Positions 51,256 through 60,697 of a stretch of DNA of 64,000 nucleotides are shown one piece after another; position 1 is the first letter of the stretch, and each line of letters begins with the position of its first letter. Source of the DNA: CAYPHY01 sp964410625 (GTDB taxonomy: Bacteria > Chloroflexota > Anaerolineae > Promineifilales > Promineifilaceae); contig CAYPHY010000002.1 of the NCBI GenBank assembly GCA_964410625.1, positions 1 to 64,000 on the forward strand, in the 5' to 3' direction. The position numbers and the translations under genes were made by a program. The notes below the pieces were generated by a model. That model made no database searches. It was not told the DNA's origin and saw only the letters and a list, made by a program, of their open reading frames with translations.

Positions 51256-52857
51256 ATGATCTTGACCCAAACAACCAATACTGTCCGTGAACGATTGGCG
51301 ATCACACCGGCTATCCGGCTGTGGGGTCTATTCTACCTGCTGGCCTGGTGGCTGCTGGTCTTCTTCTTTGAAGTGCAAAGCCCATTTCTGCTTGGCCTGC
51401 TCAGCCTGCTGTCCATTGGCAGTGGATTAATTGGCTATCGCCTGTTGCCCCCGGCCGAACGTGCACCGGTCTCAGTCATCGGCTTCATGTCTTTGATCTT
51501 AATTGTCTTCTTCTCCGGCCGTTCACTCTATCTGACCATCTTTCCCGATGTGCCGGTTGATGCGATAGGGCTGAATATGCGCTATGACACGGCCGTCTTT
51601 GCTCGCGCCCTGGCCATCGGGATGATCGCCCTCAGCGGCCTGCAATTTGGCTATAACTGGCAGTACCATCGCCGCAAACAACAGCAAAATGGCGCTCCCA
51701 CCCCTCTCCGCTGGCATTCCTTCATCGGCCGTGCCTATCTACTCCCGTCTGGCTTACTCCTGCTTGGCGCTTACGGCATGTGGATGCTCGTCAACTTTTT
51801 CGCCAGTGGTTTTCTCAATCCATCCTGGATTTTTATCACCGACGATTTGAGTGCGCTCTCTTCCTCCATCCCCGCCCTGCTCCTCAGCTACATTTTATCC
51901 GCCTTGCGCTGGTGGCTGGTGGTGAATTGCTTGCTGGCGGCCGAGGAACGACCGGAATGGCGCTGGGGTTACTATCTGATTATCGTCGGCGTGCTGACTC
52001 CATTGATCATCTCCGCTGTTCTGCTCACCTCAAAGTCCGGCCTAGTCTGGCTGATCGTCCAATTTTGCGCCATGCTCCTCGTGCTAAAAAAATTACCGGA
52101 CACCAAAAGGTTACTTTTGTTGGCCGGACTGGGTTTCCTACTGCTCTATATCGCCTTCCCCGTGCAGAATACGGCACGGGTAGAAAACATCATCTACTAC
52201 AACGCCACCGGCGTCGAACTACCCTTCGAGGAGAAAGTGCGCGTCTTCTTGAATAGCTTTTCCACCATTGGGTCGCTACCGGCGATTGATATCATTGACC
52301 GCATCTCCTCCCGCGCCAGCCTGATCGAAGCCACCTCGGTCATTGTTTACAAGTTTGATTGGATCGAACCATTCTTGGGGCGGGAAACGCTGGAACTGTC
52401 GGCCGTCGCCTTTGTGCCGCGCTTCCTCTGGCCGGAAAAACCGGTGGTCACGCGCGGGCTTTGGTTTAACCAGGTCATCATGGAACGCTCCAGCCTCTCC
52501 AACGATCCGCCAGGCATCCCCGGCACACTCTATATGTCTGGCGGCGTCTGGCTCGTCGTCGTTGGCAGCATCATCTGGGGCTTTGCCCTGGCACGAGTGG
52601 TGCAATTCTTCGCGCCCCCCGAGCACCAAACCGCTTCTGCCGACGGCACGCGCCCGGCGCTCCACTTCGGCACGATTTTGCTGGTGGCCCACTTCACCAA
52701 TCTGACCAACTTTGCCACCGATCTGAATCTGATCCCCGTCAACCTGTTCGCACTGATCGCCGTCTCCCTGCTGTTGAATCGTGGTCTCTCGTTGCTGCTA
52801 AGTGCTGAAAACGAAAGTCCTGCCCTGCAACTGCCGACGGCCGTTGAAACCATATGA
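51256..52857 (+). CDS. wzy: Wzy-like oligosaccharide repeat-unit polymerase
   Basis: A 533-residue integral membrane protein with at least ten hydrophobic segments (LWGLFYLLAWWLLVFFF, LLGLLSLLSIGSGLIGY, VIGFMSLILIVFFSGRS ...) and a large polar loop (about residues 300-400, RVENIIYYNATGVELPFEEKVRVF ... FVPRFLWPEKPVVTRGLWFNQ) typical of O-antigen polymerases. It joins repeat units carried over by Wzx. Sequence identity in this family is low, so the call rests on topology and context. Its stop overlaps the next ATG (ATGA). Confidence 0.8.
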   Translation: MILTQTTNTVRERLAITPAIRLWGLFYLLAWWLLVFFFEVQSPFLLGLLSLLSIGSGLIGYRLLPPAERAPVSVIGFMSLILIVFFSGRSLYLTIFPDVPVDAIGLNMRYDTAVFARALAIGMIALSGLQFGYNWQYHRRKQQQNGAPTPLRWHSFIGRAYLLPSGLLLLGAYGMWMLVNFFASGFLNPSWIFITDDLSALSSSIPALLLSYILSALRWWLVVNCLLAAEERPEWRWGYYLIIVGVLTPLIISAVLLTSKSGLVWLIVQFCAMLLVLKKLPDTKRLLLLAGLGFLLLYIAFPVQNTARVENIIYYNATGVELPFEEKVRVFLNSFSTIGSLPAIDIIDRISSRASLIEATSVIVYKFDWIEPFLGRETLELSAVAFVPRFLWPEKPVVTRGLWFNQVIMERSSLSNDPPGIPGTLYMSGGVWLVVVGSIIWGFALARVVQFFAPPEHQTASADGTRPALHFGTILLVAHFTNLTNFATDLNLIPVNLFALIAVSLLLNRGLSLLLSAENESPALQLPTAVETI

Positions 52858-53699
52858 TCCCGCTCGCCACTGCACCTGTCACCCGCTATACCGACTTTGT
52901 CCGCGCCTATGGCACATGGCGCGACAGGCGACGCAACCAGCTACGTGATGGCCTCATCTGGGTGCTGTCGGCCGCCCGCCACATTCCGCGCCAGGGCAAC
53001 TGGCTCCGCTTTCCCTATTACCACCATGTCTTTGACGATGAACGCCAGGGCTTCGCCGCCCAACTGCGCTACTTGCGCCAATATGGCGAGTTTATTTCGC
53101 TCGACGAGGCGACAACGCTGTTGGAAAGCAAGCAGCCGGTGGACGGCCGTTACTTCTGCCTGACCTTCGACGACGGCTTTAAGAACTCGATCACCAACGC
53201 AATGCCAATACTGCTCGATTTGGGAATCCAGGCCACCTTTTTCTTGCCCACTCGCTATATCAACACGATGGTCGGCCGTGATGATGCCTTCATCCGCCGT
53301 TTCTACCCCCACGGCCGCTTGCTGATCGAGTTTCTAAGCTGGGACGACTGCCGCCAGATGGCCGCCGCTGGAATGGGCTTTGGCTCACACACCGCCTCCC
53401 ATGCCCAGCTGATGTGTTTGGATGAGGGGCAGGCAACGGAGGAGCTTTGTGAATCGAAGCAGTTGATTGAACAGCAAGTGGGTATTCCCTGCCAGCACTT
53501 TTGCGTCCCGTTCGGCCGTCCTGGGGTTGACTTCGACCCCAACCGCGATCCGGCTATCGCCCGGCGGCTGGCCTTTCGCAGCTTTAGCATCGGCCGTCGG
53601 GGCAGTCACCGCCATCGTCCCGATCCAATGTGGTTGGAACGCGACTTGCTGATCGCCGCCTGGGGCAACTATCAACTCCGTTACTTCTTCTCCCGCTAA
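52854..53699 (+). CDS. NodB-type polysaccharide deacetylase
   Basis: A 281-residue CE4 esterase. The motif TFDDGF carries Asp106 and Asp107; GSHTASH provides the metal histidines His179 and His183; further motifs are FFLPTRYINT and CVPFGRPGVDFDPN. It removes N-acetyl groups from amino-sugar polymers. No signal peptide is evident, so it may act on intracellular intermediates. It overlaps the polymerase gene by four bases. Confidence 0.92.
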   Translation: MIPLATAPVTRYTDFVRAYGTWRDRRRNQLRDGLIWVLSAARHIPRQGNWLRFPYYHHVFDDERQGFAAQLRYLRQYGEFISLDEATTLLESKQPVDGRYFCLTFDDGFKNSITNAMPILLDLGIQATFFLPTRYINTMVGRDDAFIRRFYPHGRLLIEFLSWDDCRQMAAAGMGFGSHTASHAQLMCLDEGQATEELCESKQLIEQQVGIPCQHFCVPFGRPGVDFDPNRDPAIARRLAFRSFSIGRRGSHRHRPDPMWLERDLLIAAWGNYQLRYFFSR

Positions 53700-53731
53700 A
53701 GGGCCGTTGTCAGCCATGTAGAAAGTGTAAG

Positions 53732-54868
53732 ATGATCGTACGTGAAGCAAGCTTTTCCGATTGTGAACCGGTGACAACCATGCTCACCGGTCTGGGGTTA
53801 AAGCTCCCCCTGCATACAGCCGGTATGCAGCATATGTGGCACAGACTATGGCGGCAAAATCCTGCCCAATCTCTATTCAACCTCAAGCCCTCGCCCGGCT
53901 GGATACTCGAAGATCAAGGACAGATCGTGGGGTTTGTGGGCAATATCATCATGCCTTTTCAATACGATGGGCGGATCCTTAGGGCCGGGGTGGCAACTCA
54001 GTTTGGTGTTGAGAGGGCCTATCGCGCCTATACAGATACGCTCGCCGCTTGCTACTTTAACCAGGAGGGAGTTGATCTAATTATCAGTACCTCTACGTCG
54101 CGCCAGGCTGTCGGCCTTTTTCAGCGCTTTTCGACTGTTGCACTCCCCCAGGCTGACTACCAGCAAATACATTTCTGGATACTGGATCATTCCGGATTTT
54201 CACAAGCGATGCTGCATAACAGAGGGGTCGGTCAGTTTGCCAGCCGTCTATTGCGGCCAATCGTCTCTCCTGCGTTCAGTGCCATCAGCGCCATACGCAG
54301 CAGCCAGCCAGGTCGCAACCACAAGGGGCTGGAACCGGAAGAAGTGCCGCTATCTACTCTGGATGGGGAATTCGATGAACTGTGGGGGCGAAAGTTAACA
54401 GAGGGAACTCGCCTCTACGCTTTCCGCCGAGCGGCCGATCTTCGCTGGCACTTTGAGCAAGCGGATGAAATGAACGGCGTCACAATCCTCTGCTATCGCT
54501 CCGGTGGCTGTTTAACAGGTTACTTAGTTTTACTCCGTGAAACAGTAGCCGGTACCGACCTCAAACGGGCCAAGGTGGCCGATCTTTTTATTGCTGAGGA
54601 CAGGCCTGAGGTGATTGATGCGCTTCTGGCGGCCGCTGGCGAACAAGCAAAGGCGGAGGGGTGCCATCTCTTGGAGTTTCAGGGGTTTTCACAACGAATC
54701 CGCCAACAACTTTTACGGCATCATCCATATACCCGTATGGCCCCCTCCTTGCCCTATTACTATAAAGCGTTTTCAGCCTCGCTTGAAGCCAGCTTGCGAT
54801 CGGCCGCGGCATGGTATCCGACCCCTTATGATGGGGACAGCACGCTCATTTATTATCCGGCACTTTAG
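53732..54868 (+). CDS. long GNAT-like acyltransferase
   Basis: A 378-residue protein beginning MIVREASFSDCEPVTTMLTGLGL, a GNAT N-terminus, with an acyl-CoA binding region near GVATQFGVERAYRAYTDTLAACYFNQEGVDLIISTSTSRQAVGLFQRFS. A second GNAT-like part follows (VADLFIAEDRPEVIDALLAAAGEQAKAEGCHLLEFQGFSQRIRQQL). Such two-part proteins occur in polysaccharide loci and may acylate an amino sugar. The start at 53732 avoids the overlap with the deacetylase. Codon use is somewhat more AT-rich than its neighbours. Confidence 0.75.
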   Translation: MIVREASFSDCEPVTTMLTGLGLKLPLHTAGMQHMWHRLWRQNPAQSLFNLKPSPGWILEDQGQIVGFVGNIIMPFQYDGRILRAGVATQFGVERAYRAYTDTLAACYFNQEGVDLIISTSTSRQAVGLFQRFSTVALPQADYQQIHFWILDHSGFSQAMLHNRGVGQFASRLLRPIVSPAFSAISAIRSSQPGRNHKGLEPEEVPLSTLDGEFDELWGRKLTEGTRLYAFRRAADLRWHFEQADEMNGVTILCYRSGGCLTGYLVLLRETVAGTDLKRAKVADLFIAEDRPEVIDALLAAAGEQAKAEGCHLLEFQGFSQRIRQQLLRHHPYTRMAPSLPYYYKAFSASLEASLRSAAAWYPTPYDGDSTLIYYPAL

Positions 54869-54896
54869 CTTTTTTGGAGCTTATCTTAACGTGGGG

Positions 54897-54981
54897 CCAA
54901 TTTTAACGCAGAGGCGCAGAGCCGCAGAGCTAATCAAGAAACCTCTGAGCCTCTATTTCTCTGCGCCTCTGCGTTAAAAGG
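54897..54981. repeat. inverted repeat, family E
   Basis: Perfect 21-base outer arms (TTTTAACGCAGAGGCGCAGAG at 54901-54921 and its complement at 54959-54979) enclose a shorter second pair, CCGCAGAG/CCTCTGAG. As a transcript it would form a long hairpin after the acyltransferase gene. Confidence 0.92.
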
Positions 54982-55021
54982 GCACACTGATCTAGAACAG
55001 ATTCTAAAGCTTTCAGACTTT

Positions 55022-56290
55022 ATGACCTCGTTAAACGGCTTTCACTCAAACGGAAACGACCAACATAATCCATCAACGACATCGCGCCGCATTGCGCTGG
55101 TTGTCCCCGATCTGGCGACAACCGGCGGTGGTGTGATTTCGATGGCAACCTTTCTGTACCGCGTTATCAACGCCTCCGGCCGTTATCAGGCGGAGATCAT
55201 TTCCCTCGCTGGGACCGCCCGCGACCGGGCCAGCGTGCGCCTGCTCGCCCCGCCGACCTGGACACGCCAACCACAAGTGTTGCCAGAAACCTGGCGGGGT
55301 ATTGCTTATCACCATGTCGGCACGTTTTGGCCGGAGATTGAAGCCCAACGCTATCGCCCGCGACGGCCGCTGGACGACCTCCTCCGCCACTACGATTTGA
55401 TTCAGGTCGTGGCAGGTGGGCCGGCCCCGGCACTGGCGGCACTGCGCTGCGGCCGTCCCGTCTGCCTCTATGTGGCGACCACGATGGAGGGCGAAGGCGC
55501 ATCGTTGCGCTCGGCGGCGCGTGGTTGGCGCAAGCTCTACCTGCAATACCGCTATCGCATGTACCAAAACATCGAGCAGGACGTCCTGCCGCGTGTCGCC
55601 CATGTCTTTGCTGAAAGCGACTACACCCGCAAACTGCTCAACGGGCTGGTTGCTCCACAGCAACTTTCGCTGGGGTTGCCAGGGGTGAATACGTCGCTCT
55701 TTGCGCCTCCGCTCTTTGCGGCCAACGGTTCAAACCCTAATGGGCCGATTATCTGGGTCGGCCGCTTTGGCGACCCACGCAAGAATCTGTCGCTGCTCCT
55801 ACACGCCTACCAGCAATTGAGCCATGTGGACATGAATAGCCCTGATCTGCTGCTGGTGGGGAATGGAGCCATGACAACGGCCGAGCAAGCCCTGATTCGC
55901 TCGCTGGGTATTGAGTCGCGTGTGGCTGTGCGCCAAAACCTGCGGCCGGATGAGTTGGCCGCGCTCTATCGCCAGGCGGCCTTCTTTGTCCTTTCTTCGG
56001 ATGAGGAGGGGTTGGGGATCGTCGTCCTGGAAGCGATGGCCTCTGGTCTGCCGGTGGTCAGCACGGCTTGTGGCGGCCCGGCCACGGCCGTTCTCAATGG
56101 GCAAACGGGCTTCCTTACGCCGGTAGGTGATGTCGGTGCGTTTGCCCAGGCGTTGCAACGGTTGGCGGCCGATCCCCATCTGCGCCGCCGGATGGGCCAG
56201 GCCGCACGGGAACGCGCCGAGCAACTGTTCTCTTACGAAGCGGCCGGGCGTGCCTTCCTCGACCGGTACGATGAAATTTTAAGTCAGTAA
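55022..56290 (+). CDS. family 4 (GT-B) glycosyltransferase
   Basis: A 422-residue retaining transferase that uses a nucleotide sugar to extend the lipid-linked oligosaccharide. The C-terminal GT4 domain shows PIIWVGRFGDPRKNLSLLLHAYQQL, LLLVGNGAMTTAEQ and the donor-binding SSDEEGLGIVVLEAMASGLPVVSTACGGPATAVLNGQTGFLTPVGD (the E-x7-E motif). Donor and acceptor cannot be read from sequence. Confidence 0.92.
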   Translation: MTSLNGFHSNGNDQHNPSTTSRRIALVVPDLATTGGGVISMATFLYRVINASGRYQAEIISLAGTARDRASVRLLAPPTWTRQPQVLPETWRGIAYHHVGTFWPEIEAQRYRPRRPLDDLLRHYDLIQVVAGGPAPALAALRCGRPVCLYVATTMEGEGASLRSAARGWRKLYLQYRYRMYQNIEQDVLPRVAHVFAESDYTRKLLNGLVAPQQLSLGLPGVNTSLFAPPLFAANGSNPNGPIIWVGRFGDPRKNLSLLLHAYQQLSHVDMNSPDLLLVGNGAMTTAEQALIRSLGIESRVAVRQNLRPDELAALYRQAAFFVLSSDEEGLGIVVLEAMASGLPVVSTACGGPATAVLNGQTGFLTPVGDVGAFAQALQRLAADPHLRRRMGQAARERAEQLFSYEAAGRAFLDRYDEILSQ

Positions 56291-56302
56291 ATAGACAGTG
56301 TA

Positions 56303-56323
56303 GAGCGATTTGTTAAATCGCTC
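56303..56323. repeat. perfect 9-bp palindrome GAGCGATTT-GTT-AAATCGCTC
   Basis: Short hairpin of the family K kind, 13 bases after the glycosyltransferase stop. No T-run follows, so it is not an obvious terminator. Confidence 0.75.
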
Positions 56324-56354
56324 CCTTCAGAGATTGAGTCAAGTATCTCCCTTA

Positions 56355-56417
56355 TAAACGCAGAGACGCAGAGGGACAGAGGTGCAGAGAATTGCAGCAA
56401 GCTTGACGCCTCTACGT
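56355..56417. repeat. family E repeat, imperfect
   Basis: AAACGCAGAGACGCAGAGGG, ACAGAGGTGCAGAGAATTGC, then a short right-hand phrase GACGCCTCTACGTTG. The arms are much less regular than in the copy at 54897. Confidence 0.7.
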
Positions 56418-56462
56418 TGAATTACGCTCTTGGTAAATCGCGCTACAGGAATCGCTTATCTT

Positions 56463-58373
56463 ATGTGTGCTATCGCCGGACTTGTTACACCCACTCCATT
56501 AGAAGACGCCCATTGCCGATTGGTGGCGGCGATGGCGGACGCGCAAAGCCATCGCGGGCCGGACGACGCCGGTTTGGAGGCTGTCGCTACTTGCTCACCC
56601 GCGGCCGTCTTCGGCCACCGCCGGTTGGCGATCATTGATCTCTCAGCCGCCGGACACCAACCGATGTTCGACCCGGAAAGCGGCAACTGGATCACCTTCA
56701 ACGGCGAGATTTACAACTATCGCCAGTTGCGCGAGGAGCTTTCCCGGCGCGGTGCGAATTTTCAAACGCAGACCGACACCGAAGTGATCCTCAAAGCGTA
56801 TGATGAGTGGGGGCCGCATTGCAGCCAACGGCTGCGAGGCATATTTGCTTTTGCGCTCTGGGACGCCCACCAACAAGCCCTCTTTCTGGCCCGCGACCAA
56901 CTGGGGGTGAAGCCGCTTTACTACTGGCACGACGACAGCACATTGCTCTTTGCCTCTGAGGTTCGCGCCCTGCTGGCCTCCGGCATGGTCCCACGCTGCG
57001 CCAATTTGCGCGGGCTGCGCGGCTATCTGGCCTATGGGTCGGTACAGGAGCCGTATACGCTCATTGAAAACGTCTACTCCCTGCTTCCCGGCCACACGCT
57101 CATCTGGCGTGACGGCGACCTGCAATTCAATCGCTACTGGCAGTTGCCACGGCCGGGACAGACCAACGGCCACTATCCAACCCACCCAACCCACCATCCC
57201 ACTGCCTCCGTTTATGAGACGGCACGCCACCATCTGGCAGAAGCGGTCGAGTTGCAGATGGTCGCCGATGTGCCATTGGGGGCCTTTCTCTCCGGTGGCA
57301 TTGATAGCTCGGCCGTTGCTGCGCTGGCACAACAGGCGGCCGACCATCCGGTGAATAGCTTCGGAGTGGTCTTCGACGAGGCCACGTATGACGAGCGCGA
57401 CTATGCGCGGTTGGCGGCCGTCCACAGCGGCACGCGCCACACTGAACTGCGTCTAACTGGTGAAATGGTCATCGGCCATCTCGATCAGGCCATTGCCGCC
57501 TATGATCAGCCGAGCGTAGACGGATTAAATACCTACTTTGTCTCCAAGATCACCCGCGAAGCGGGGCTGGTGGTCGCGCTCTCCGGCGTTGGCGGCGATG
57601 AACTGTTCGGCGGCTACAATGGCTACCAACGGCCGCTGCTGGCCGAACAGTGGGGCCAGCGAGTGGCTCAGGTGCCCCCCTTGCTGCGGCCGACTCTGGC
57701 CAAAGGATTGCGCCGGTTGGCACATCGCGAAAGCCTGCGCCGCGCGGCCGATCTGCTCGACGATTGCGCCGCTCCTTACTTTCTAACCCGGCAGCTTTTT
57801 TCGGCCGTGCAGGTGTCCCAGTTGCTGGAACGGGATGCAGTCGCCGCTTCTGAGCAATGGCAGCCGCCCACCTTTGCCCGGCTGGCGGCCGAAACACAGG
57901 CCTATGATCCAATCAACCGCGCCTCGGCGTTGGAACTGCAAACCTATATGCTCAGCACACTGCTGCGCGATACCGACCAGATGAGCATGGCCCACGCGCT
58001 GGAGGTGCGCGTGCCGCTGCTCGACCACAAGCTGGTGGAGTACCTCTTCACGCTCCCTGGCAGCATGAAGCTCGACCCACAACAGCCGAAGCCACTGCTG
58101 ACAAGGGCGTTGCAAGATGACATCCCCGCCGCCTGTGTCCACCGGCCGAAGCAAGGTTTTGTCCTGCCCTTTGAGGTCTGGCTGCGGGATGCGCTACGGC
58201 CGCGCCTGCGTGACACCTTCCTCGGCCAGACGGCGGCCGCCGCCTATCCTTTTCAACCGGCCGCGCTGCAAAAGGTGTGGAAGCAGTTCGAGGCGGGTCA
58301 ACTCAATTGGAGCCGGGTCTGGTCGCTGTTCATGCTCCAGTCCTGGCTCAAGACCCACCAGATTACATTATAG
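56463..58373 (+). CDS. asnB: asparagine synthase (glutamine-hydrolysing)
   Basis: A 636-residue two-domain enzyme. N-terminal glutaminase: Cys2 nucleophile after Met (MCAIAGLVTP), with RGPDDAG, HRRLAIIDLSAAGHQPM and FNGEIYNY. C-terminal synthetase: ATP pyrophosphatase loop FLSGGIDSSAVAAL, then LSGVGGDELFGGYNGY and LEVRVPLLDHKLVEY. In polysaccharide loci, enzymes of this group are thought to amidate uronic acids or sugars rather than make free asparagine; that reading is an inference from context. ATG 56463 is required for a processed N-terminal Cys. Confidence 0.95.
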   Translation: MCAIAGLVTPTPLEDAHCRLVAAMADAQSHRGPDDAGLEAVATCSPAAVFGHRRLAIIDLSAAGHQPMFDPESGNWITFNGEIYNYRQLREELSRRGANFQTQTDTEVILKAYDEWGPHCSQRLRGIFAFALWDAHQQALFLARDQLGVKPLYYWHDDSTLLFASEVRALLASGMVPRCANLRGLRGYLAYGSVQEPYTLIENVYSLLPGHTLIWRDGDLQFNRYWQLPRPGQTNGHYPTHPTHHPTASVYETARHHLAEAVELQMVADVPLGAFLSGGIDSSAVAALAQQAADHPVNSFGVVFDEATYDERDYARLAAVHSGTRHTELRLTGEMVIGHLDQAIAAYDQPSVDGLNTYFVSKITREAGLVVALSGVGGDELFGGYNGYQRPLLAEQWGQRVAQVPPLLRPTLAKGLRRLAHRESLRRAADLLDDCAAPYFLTRQLFSAVQVSQLLERDAVAASEQWQPPTFARLAAETQAYDPINRASALELQTYMLSTLLRDTDQMSMAHALEVRVPLLDHKLVEYLFTLPGSMKLDPQQPKPLLTRALQDDIPAACVHRPKQGFVLPFEVWLRDALRPRLRDTFLGQTAAAAYPFQPAALQKVWKQFEAGQLNWSRVWSLFMLQSWLKTHQITL

Positions 58374-58432
58374 AAACCGGGGTTCGGTAACGCGGCGTTG
58401 CTTAAGACACCCGGTATCTAGCAAACACAGTC

Positions 58433-59572
58433 ATGCGAATTGGAATAGACGCTTCAAATTTACGCGCGGGGGGTGGGGTGACGCATCTAATCGAGTTGCT
58501 GCGTGCCGCGCGGCCGTCCGAGCATGGCATCAGCCAACTGCTTGTCTGGGGCGGCCGTCGCACGCTGGAACGGCTCCCGCAACGACCGGAAGTCACGCTG
58601 ATCCACGAGCCGCTGCTCGACGGCCCCTTGCCGCAACGCACCTGGTGGCAAAAGACGCGGCTCGACCGGCTGGCGGCCGACCAGTGTGACCTGCTCTTCG
58701 TCCCTGGCTCCACCTACACGGGGCATTTTCGGCCGTTCGTCACCATGTCGCGCAACTTGATCCCCTTTGATCCGGCCGAGATCAGGCGATACGGCCGTTC
58801 TTGGATGCGCCTACGTAACCTGCTGCTGGCCCGCAGCCAGTCGGCCACCTTCCGCCGGGCAACGGGGACGATCTTTCTGACGCAAGTAGCCCAACAAGTG
58901 ACGGAAGCCCACACCGGCCGCTTGTCTGGCCGCACGGCCGTCATTCCGCATGGGGTGGCAGAGGTGTTCCGACGGCCGCCGCGCCCCCAACGGCCGCTGG
59001 CTCACTACTCTCCGCAACAACCCTTTCGCCTGCTCTATGTGTCCAGCGTGGACTTTTATAAGCATCAGTGGCATGTGGTGGCGGCCGTTGCCCAACTCCG
59101 GGCGAAAGGGTTGCCGGTGGCGCTCGACCTGATCGGCCCCGCCTATCCTCCGGCACTGGCCCGCTTGCAAGCAGCAATGGAGGCGGCCGATCCTCAGGGC
59201 GACTTCATTCGCTATCACGGCTCCATCCCCTACGCCCAATTGGTGGCGTATTACCACCACTCCGACGCCTTCGTCTTCGCCTCCAGTTGCGAGACCTTTG
59301 GGCAAATCCTGCTGGAAGCGATGGCCTCCGGGCTACCCATCGCCTGTGCAGAACGCAGCGCGATGCCGGAACTTTTAGGCGATGCCGGGCTATATTTTGA
59401 CCCGGAAAACCCCAACGACATCGCCAATACATTTGAACAGCTAATCAGCCAACCCACCCTGCGCGAACGGCTCGCCTGTTGCGCCCACGAACGCGCCCAC
59501 GCCTACTCCTGGCCGCGCTGCGCTCGTGAAACATTTGATTTTTTGGTGGAGGTTGGAGGGTTGGAGAATTAG
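58433..59572 (+). CDS. family 4 (GT-B) glycosyltransferase
   Basis: A 379-residue enzyme opening MRIGIDASNLRAGGGVTHLIELL. The C-terminal half carries FRLLYVSSVDFYKHQWHVVAAVAQL and the donor motif SCETFGQILLEAMASGLPIACAERSAMPELLGDAGLYFDPENP. Donor and acceptor unknown. The final residues (VEVGGLEN) are written in a G-rich stutter that leads into a family C repeat, so the tail may be repeat-derived. Confidence 0.92.
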   Translation: MRIGIDASNLRAGGGVTHLIELLRAARPSEHGISQLLVWGGRRTLERLPQRPEVTLIHEPLLDGPLPQRTWWQKTRLDRLAADQCDLLFVPGSTYTGHFRPFVTMSRNLIPFDPAEIRRYGRSWMRLRNLLLARSQSATFRRATGTIFLTQVAQQVTEAHTGRLSGRTAVIPHGVAEVFRRPPRPQRPLAHYSPQQPFRLLYVSSVDFYKHQWHVVAAVAQLRAKGLPVALDLIGPAYPPALARLQAAMEAADPQGDFIRYHGSIPYAQLVAYYHHSDAFVFASSCETFGQILLEAMASGLPIACAERSAMPELLGDAGLYFDPENPNDIANTFEQLISQPTLRERLACCAHERAHAYSWPRCARETFDFLVEVGGLEN

Positions 59573-59573
59573 A

Positions 59574-59666
59574 GATTGGTTTATTAGTGTATTGGTCTAT
59601 TGGTGTATTGGTTTACTGAGCTGTTATTGTACCAATATACCAATACACCAATAGACTAATAAACCG
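59574..59666. repeat. stuttered inverted repeat, family C
   Basis: GGTTTATTAGTGTATTGGTC and TATTGGTGTATTGGTTTACT phrases are answered by ACCAATATACCAATACACC and AATAGACTAATAAACC. It fills the gap before the reductase gene. Confidence 0.9.
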
Positions 59667-59697
59667 GTTACTGTCTACGGCTTACCTTCACAAAACT

Positions 59698-60591
59698 ATG
59701 TCCCATCGAATCCTCATCCTCGGCGCAACCGGCATGTTGGGCCACAAGTTGTGGCAGCTTTATCGTTGGCAATTTGATACCTGGGTCACGATGCGCGGCC
59801 GACCCGATGACTATGCCTTTGGCGAATTGTTCGATCCACAGCGAACGATAGAAGGGGTGGATGCCTTTGATTTCACCAGTGTGGTTGCGGCGATTGAGGC
59901 GACGCGGCCGGATGTGGTGGTGAATTGCATCGGCGTCGTTAAACAATCGGCCGCCGCCAAAGAGTTGAACACCTGCTTGATGATCAACGCCTTTCTCCCC
60001 CATCGTCTGGCCTCCGTCTGTCGCGCCGCGGGCATACGCCTGATCCACATCAGCACCGATTGTGTCTTTTCCGGCCGCAAGGTTGGCCTCTATACGGAAA
60101 GCGACCCATTTGACGCCGAGGACCTGTATGGCAGCAGCAAGTATCTGGGGGAGGTGTGTGAACCCGGCTGCCTGACGTTACGCACTTCGATTATCGGCCG
60201 CGAACTGAACAGCCGCCAGGGATTGATTGAATGGTTTCTCAGCAATGACGGCCGTATCGTCAGTGGCTATACCCACGCCATCTTCTCCGGCCTGACCACG
60301 CTGGCACTCGGCCAGGTTATCGCCCAGGTGATGAGCAACCACCCTTCTCTTTCCGGTCTGTACCATGTCGCGGCAACGCCGATTAATAAGTATGAGCTAT
60401 TGAGTCTGGTGAAACACATTCTCAATCGCTCCATTACCATCGTCCCCAACTCATCGGTCATCATCAACCGCGCCCTGGACGGCCGCCGTTTCCAGAATGC
60501 GACCGGTATCACCATACCCGATTGGTCGTCCATGATCCGCGAAATGGCGGCCGACCTGACGCCGTATGAGCGGTGGAGGGGGAGTCAGTAA
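59698..60591 (+). CDS. RmlD-like nucleotide-sugar reductase (WbvR/CapF-like role)
   Basis: A 297-residue SDR of the dTDP-4-dehydrorhamnose reductase type: ILILGATGMLGHKLWQLY (cofactor loop), VVNCIGVVKQS, HISTDCVFSGRKVGLYTESDPFDAEDLYGSSKYLGE with Ser/Thr-Tyr-x3-Lys. It lacks the C-terminal cupin domain of CapF/WbjC. With the following 4,6-dehydratase and 2-epimerase it matches the WbvB-WbvR-WbvD arrangement for UDP-L-QuiNAc better than the CapEFG set for UDP-L-FucNAc. This assignment is inferred from length and context. Confidence 0.88.
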   Translation: MSHRILILGATGMLGHKLWQLYRWQFDTWVTMRGRPDDYAFGELFDPQRTIEGVDAFDFTSVVAAIEATRPDVVVNCIGVVKQSAAAKELNTCLMINAFLPHRLASVCRAAGIRLIHISTDCVFSGRKVGLYTESDPFDAEDLYGSSKYLGEVCEPGCLTLRTSIIGRELNSRQGLIEWFLSNDGRIVSGYTHAIFSGLTTLALGQVIAQVMSNHPSLSGLYHVAATPINKYELLSLVKHILNRSITIVPNSSVIINRALDGRRFQNATGITIPDWSSMIREMAADLTPYERWRGSQ

Positions 60592-60690
60592 TCGGTAAGC
60601 GGTGAACGGTTAATGATAAAGAATAGAGTCATCTCGGAATACCGGTAACCGCTTACCGTACACCGACTACCGCCTACTATCAACAAAAGA
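60590..60690. repeat. inverted repeat of GGTAAGCGGTGAACGGT type (family H)
   Basis: GTAATCGGTAAGCGGTGAACGG is answered by CCGGTAACCGCTTACCGTAC and CACCGACTACC around an AT-rich centre. It is the only copy in the window and shows the same left-arm, spacer, right-arm plan as the other families. Confidence 0.8.
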
Positions 60691-60697
60691 GGGAGCT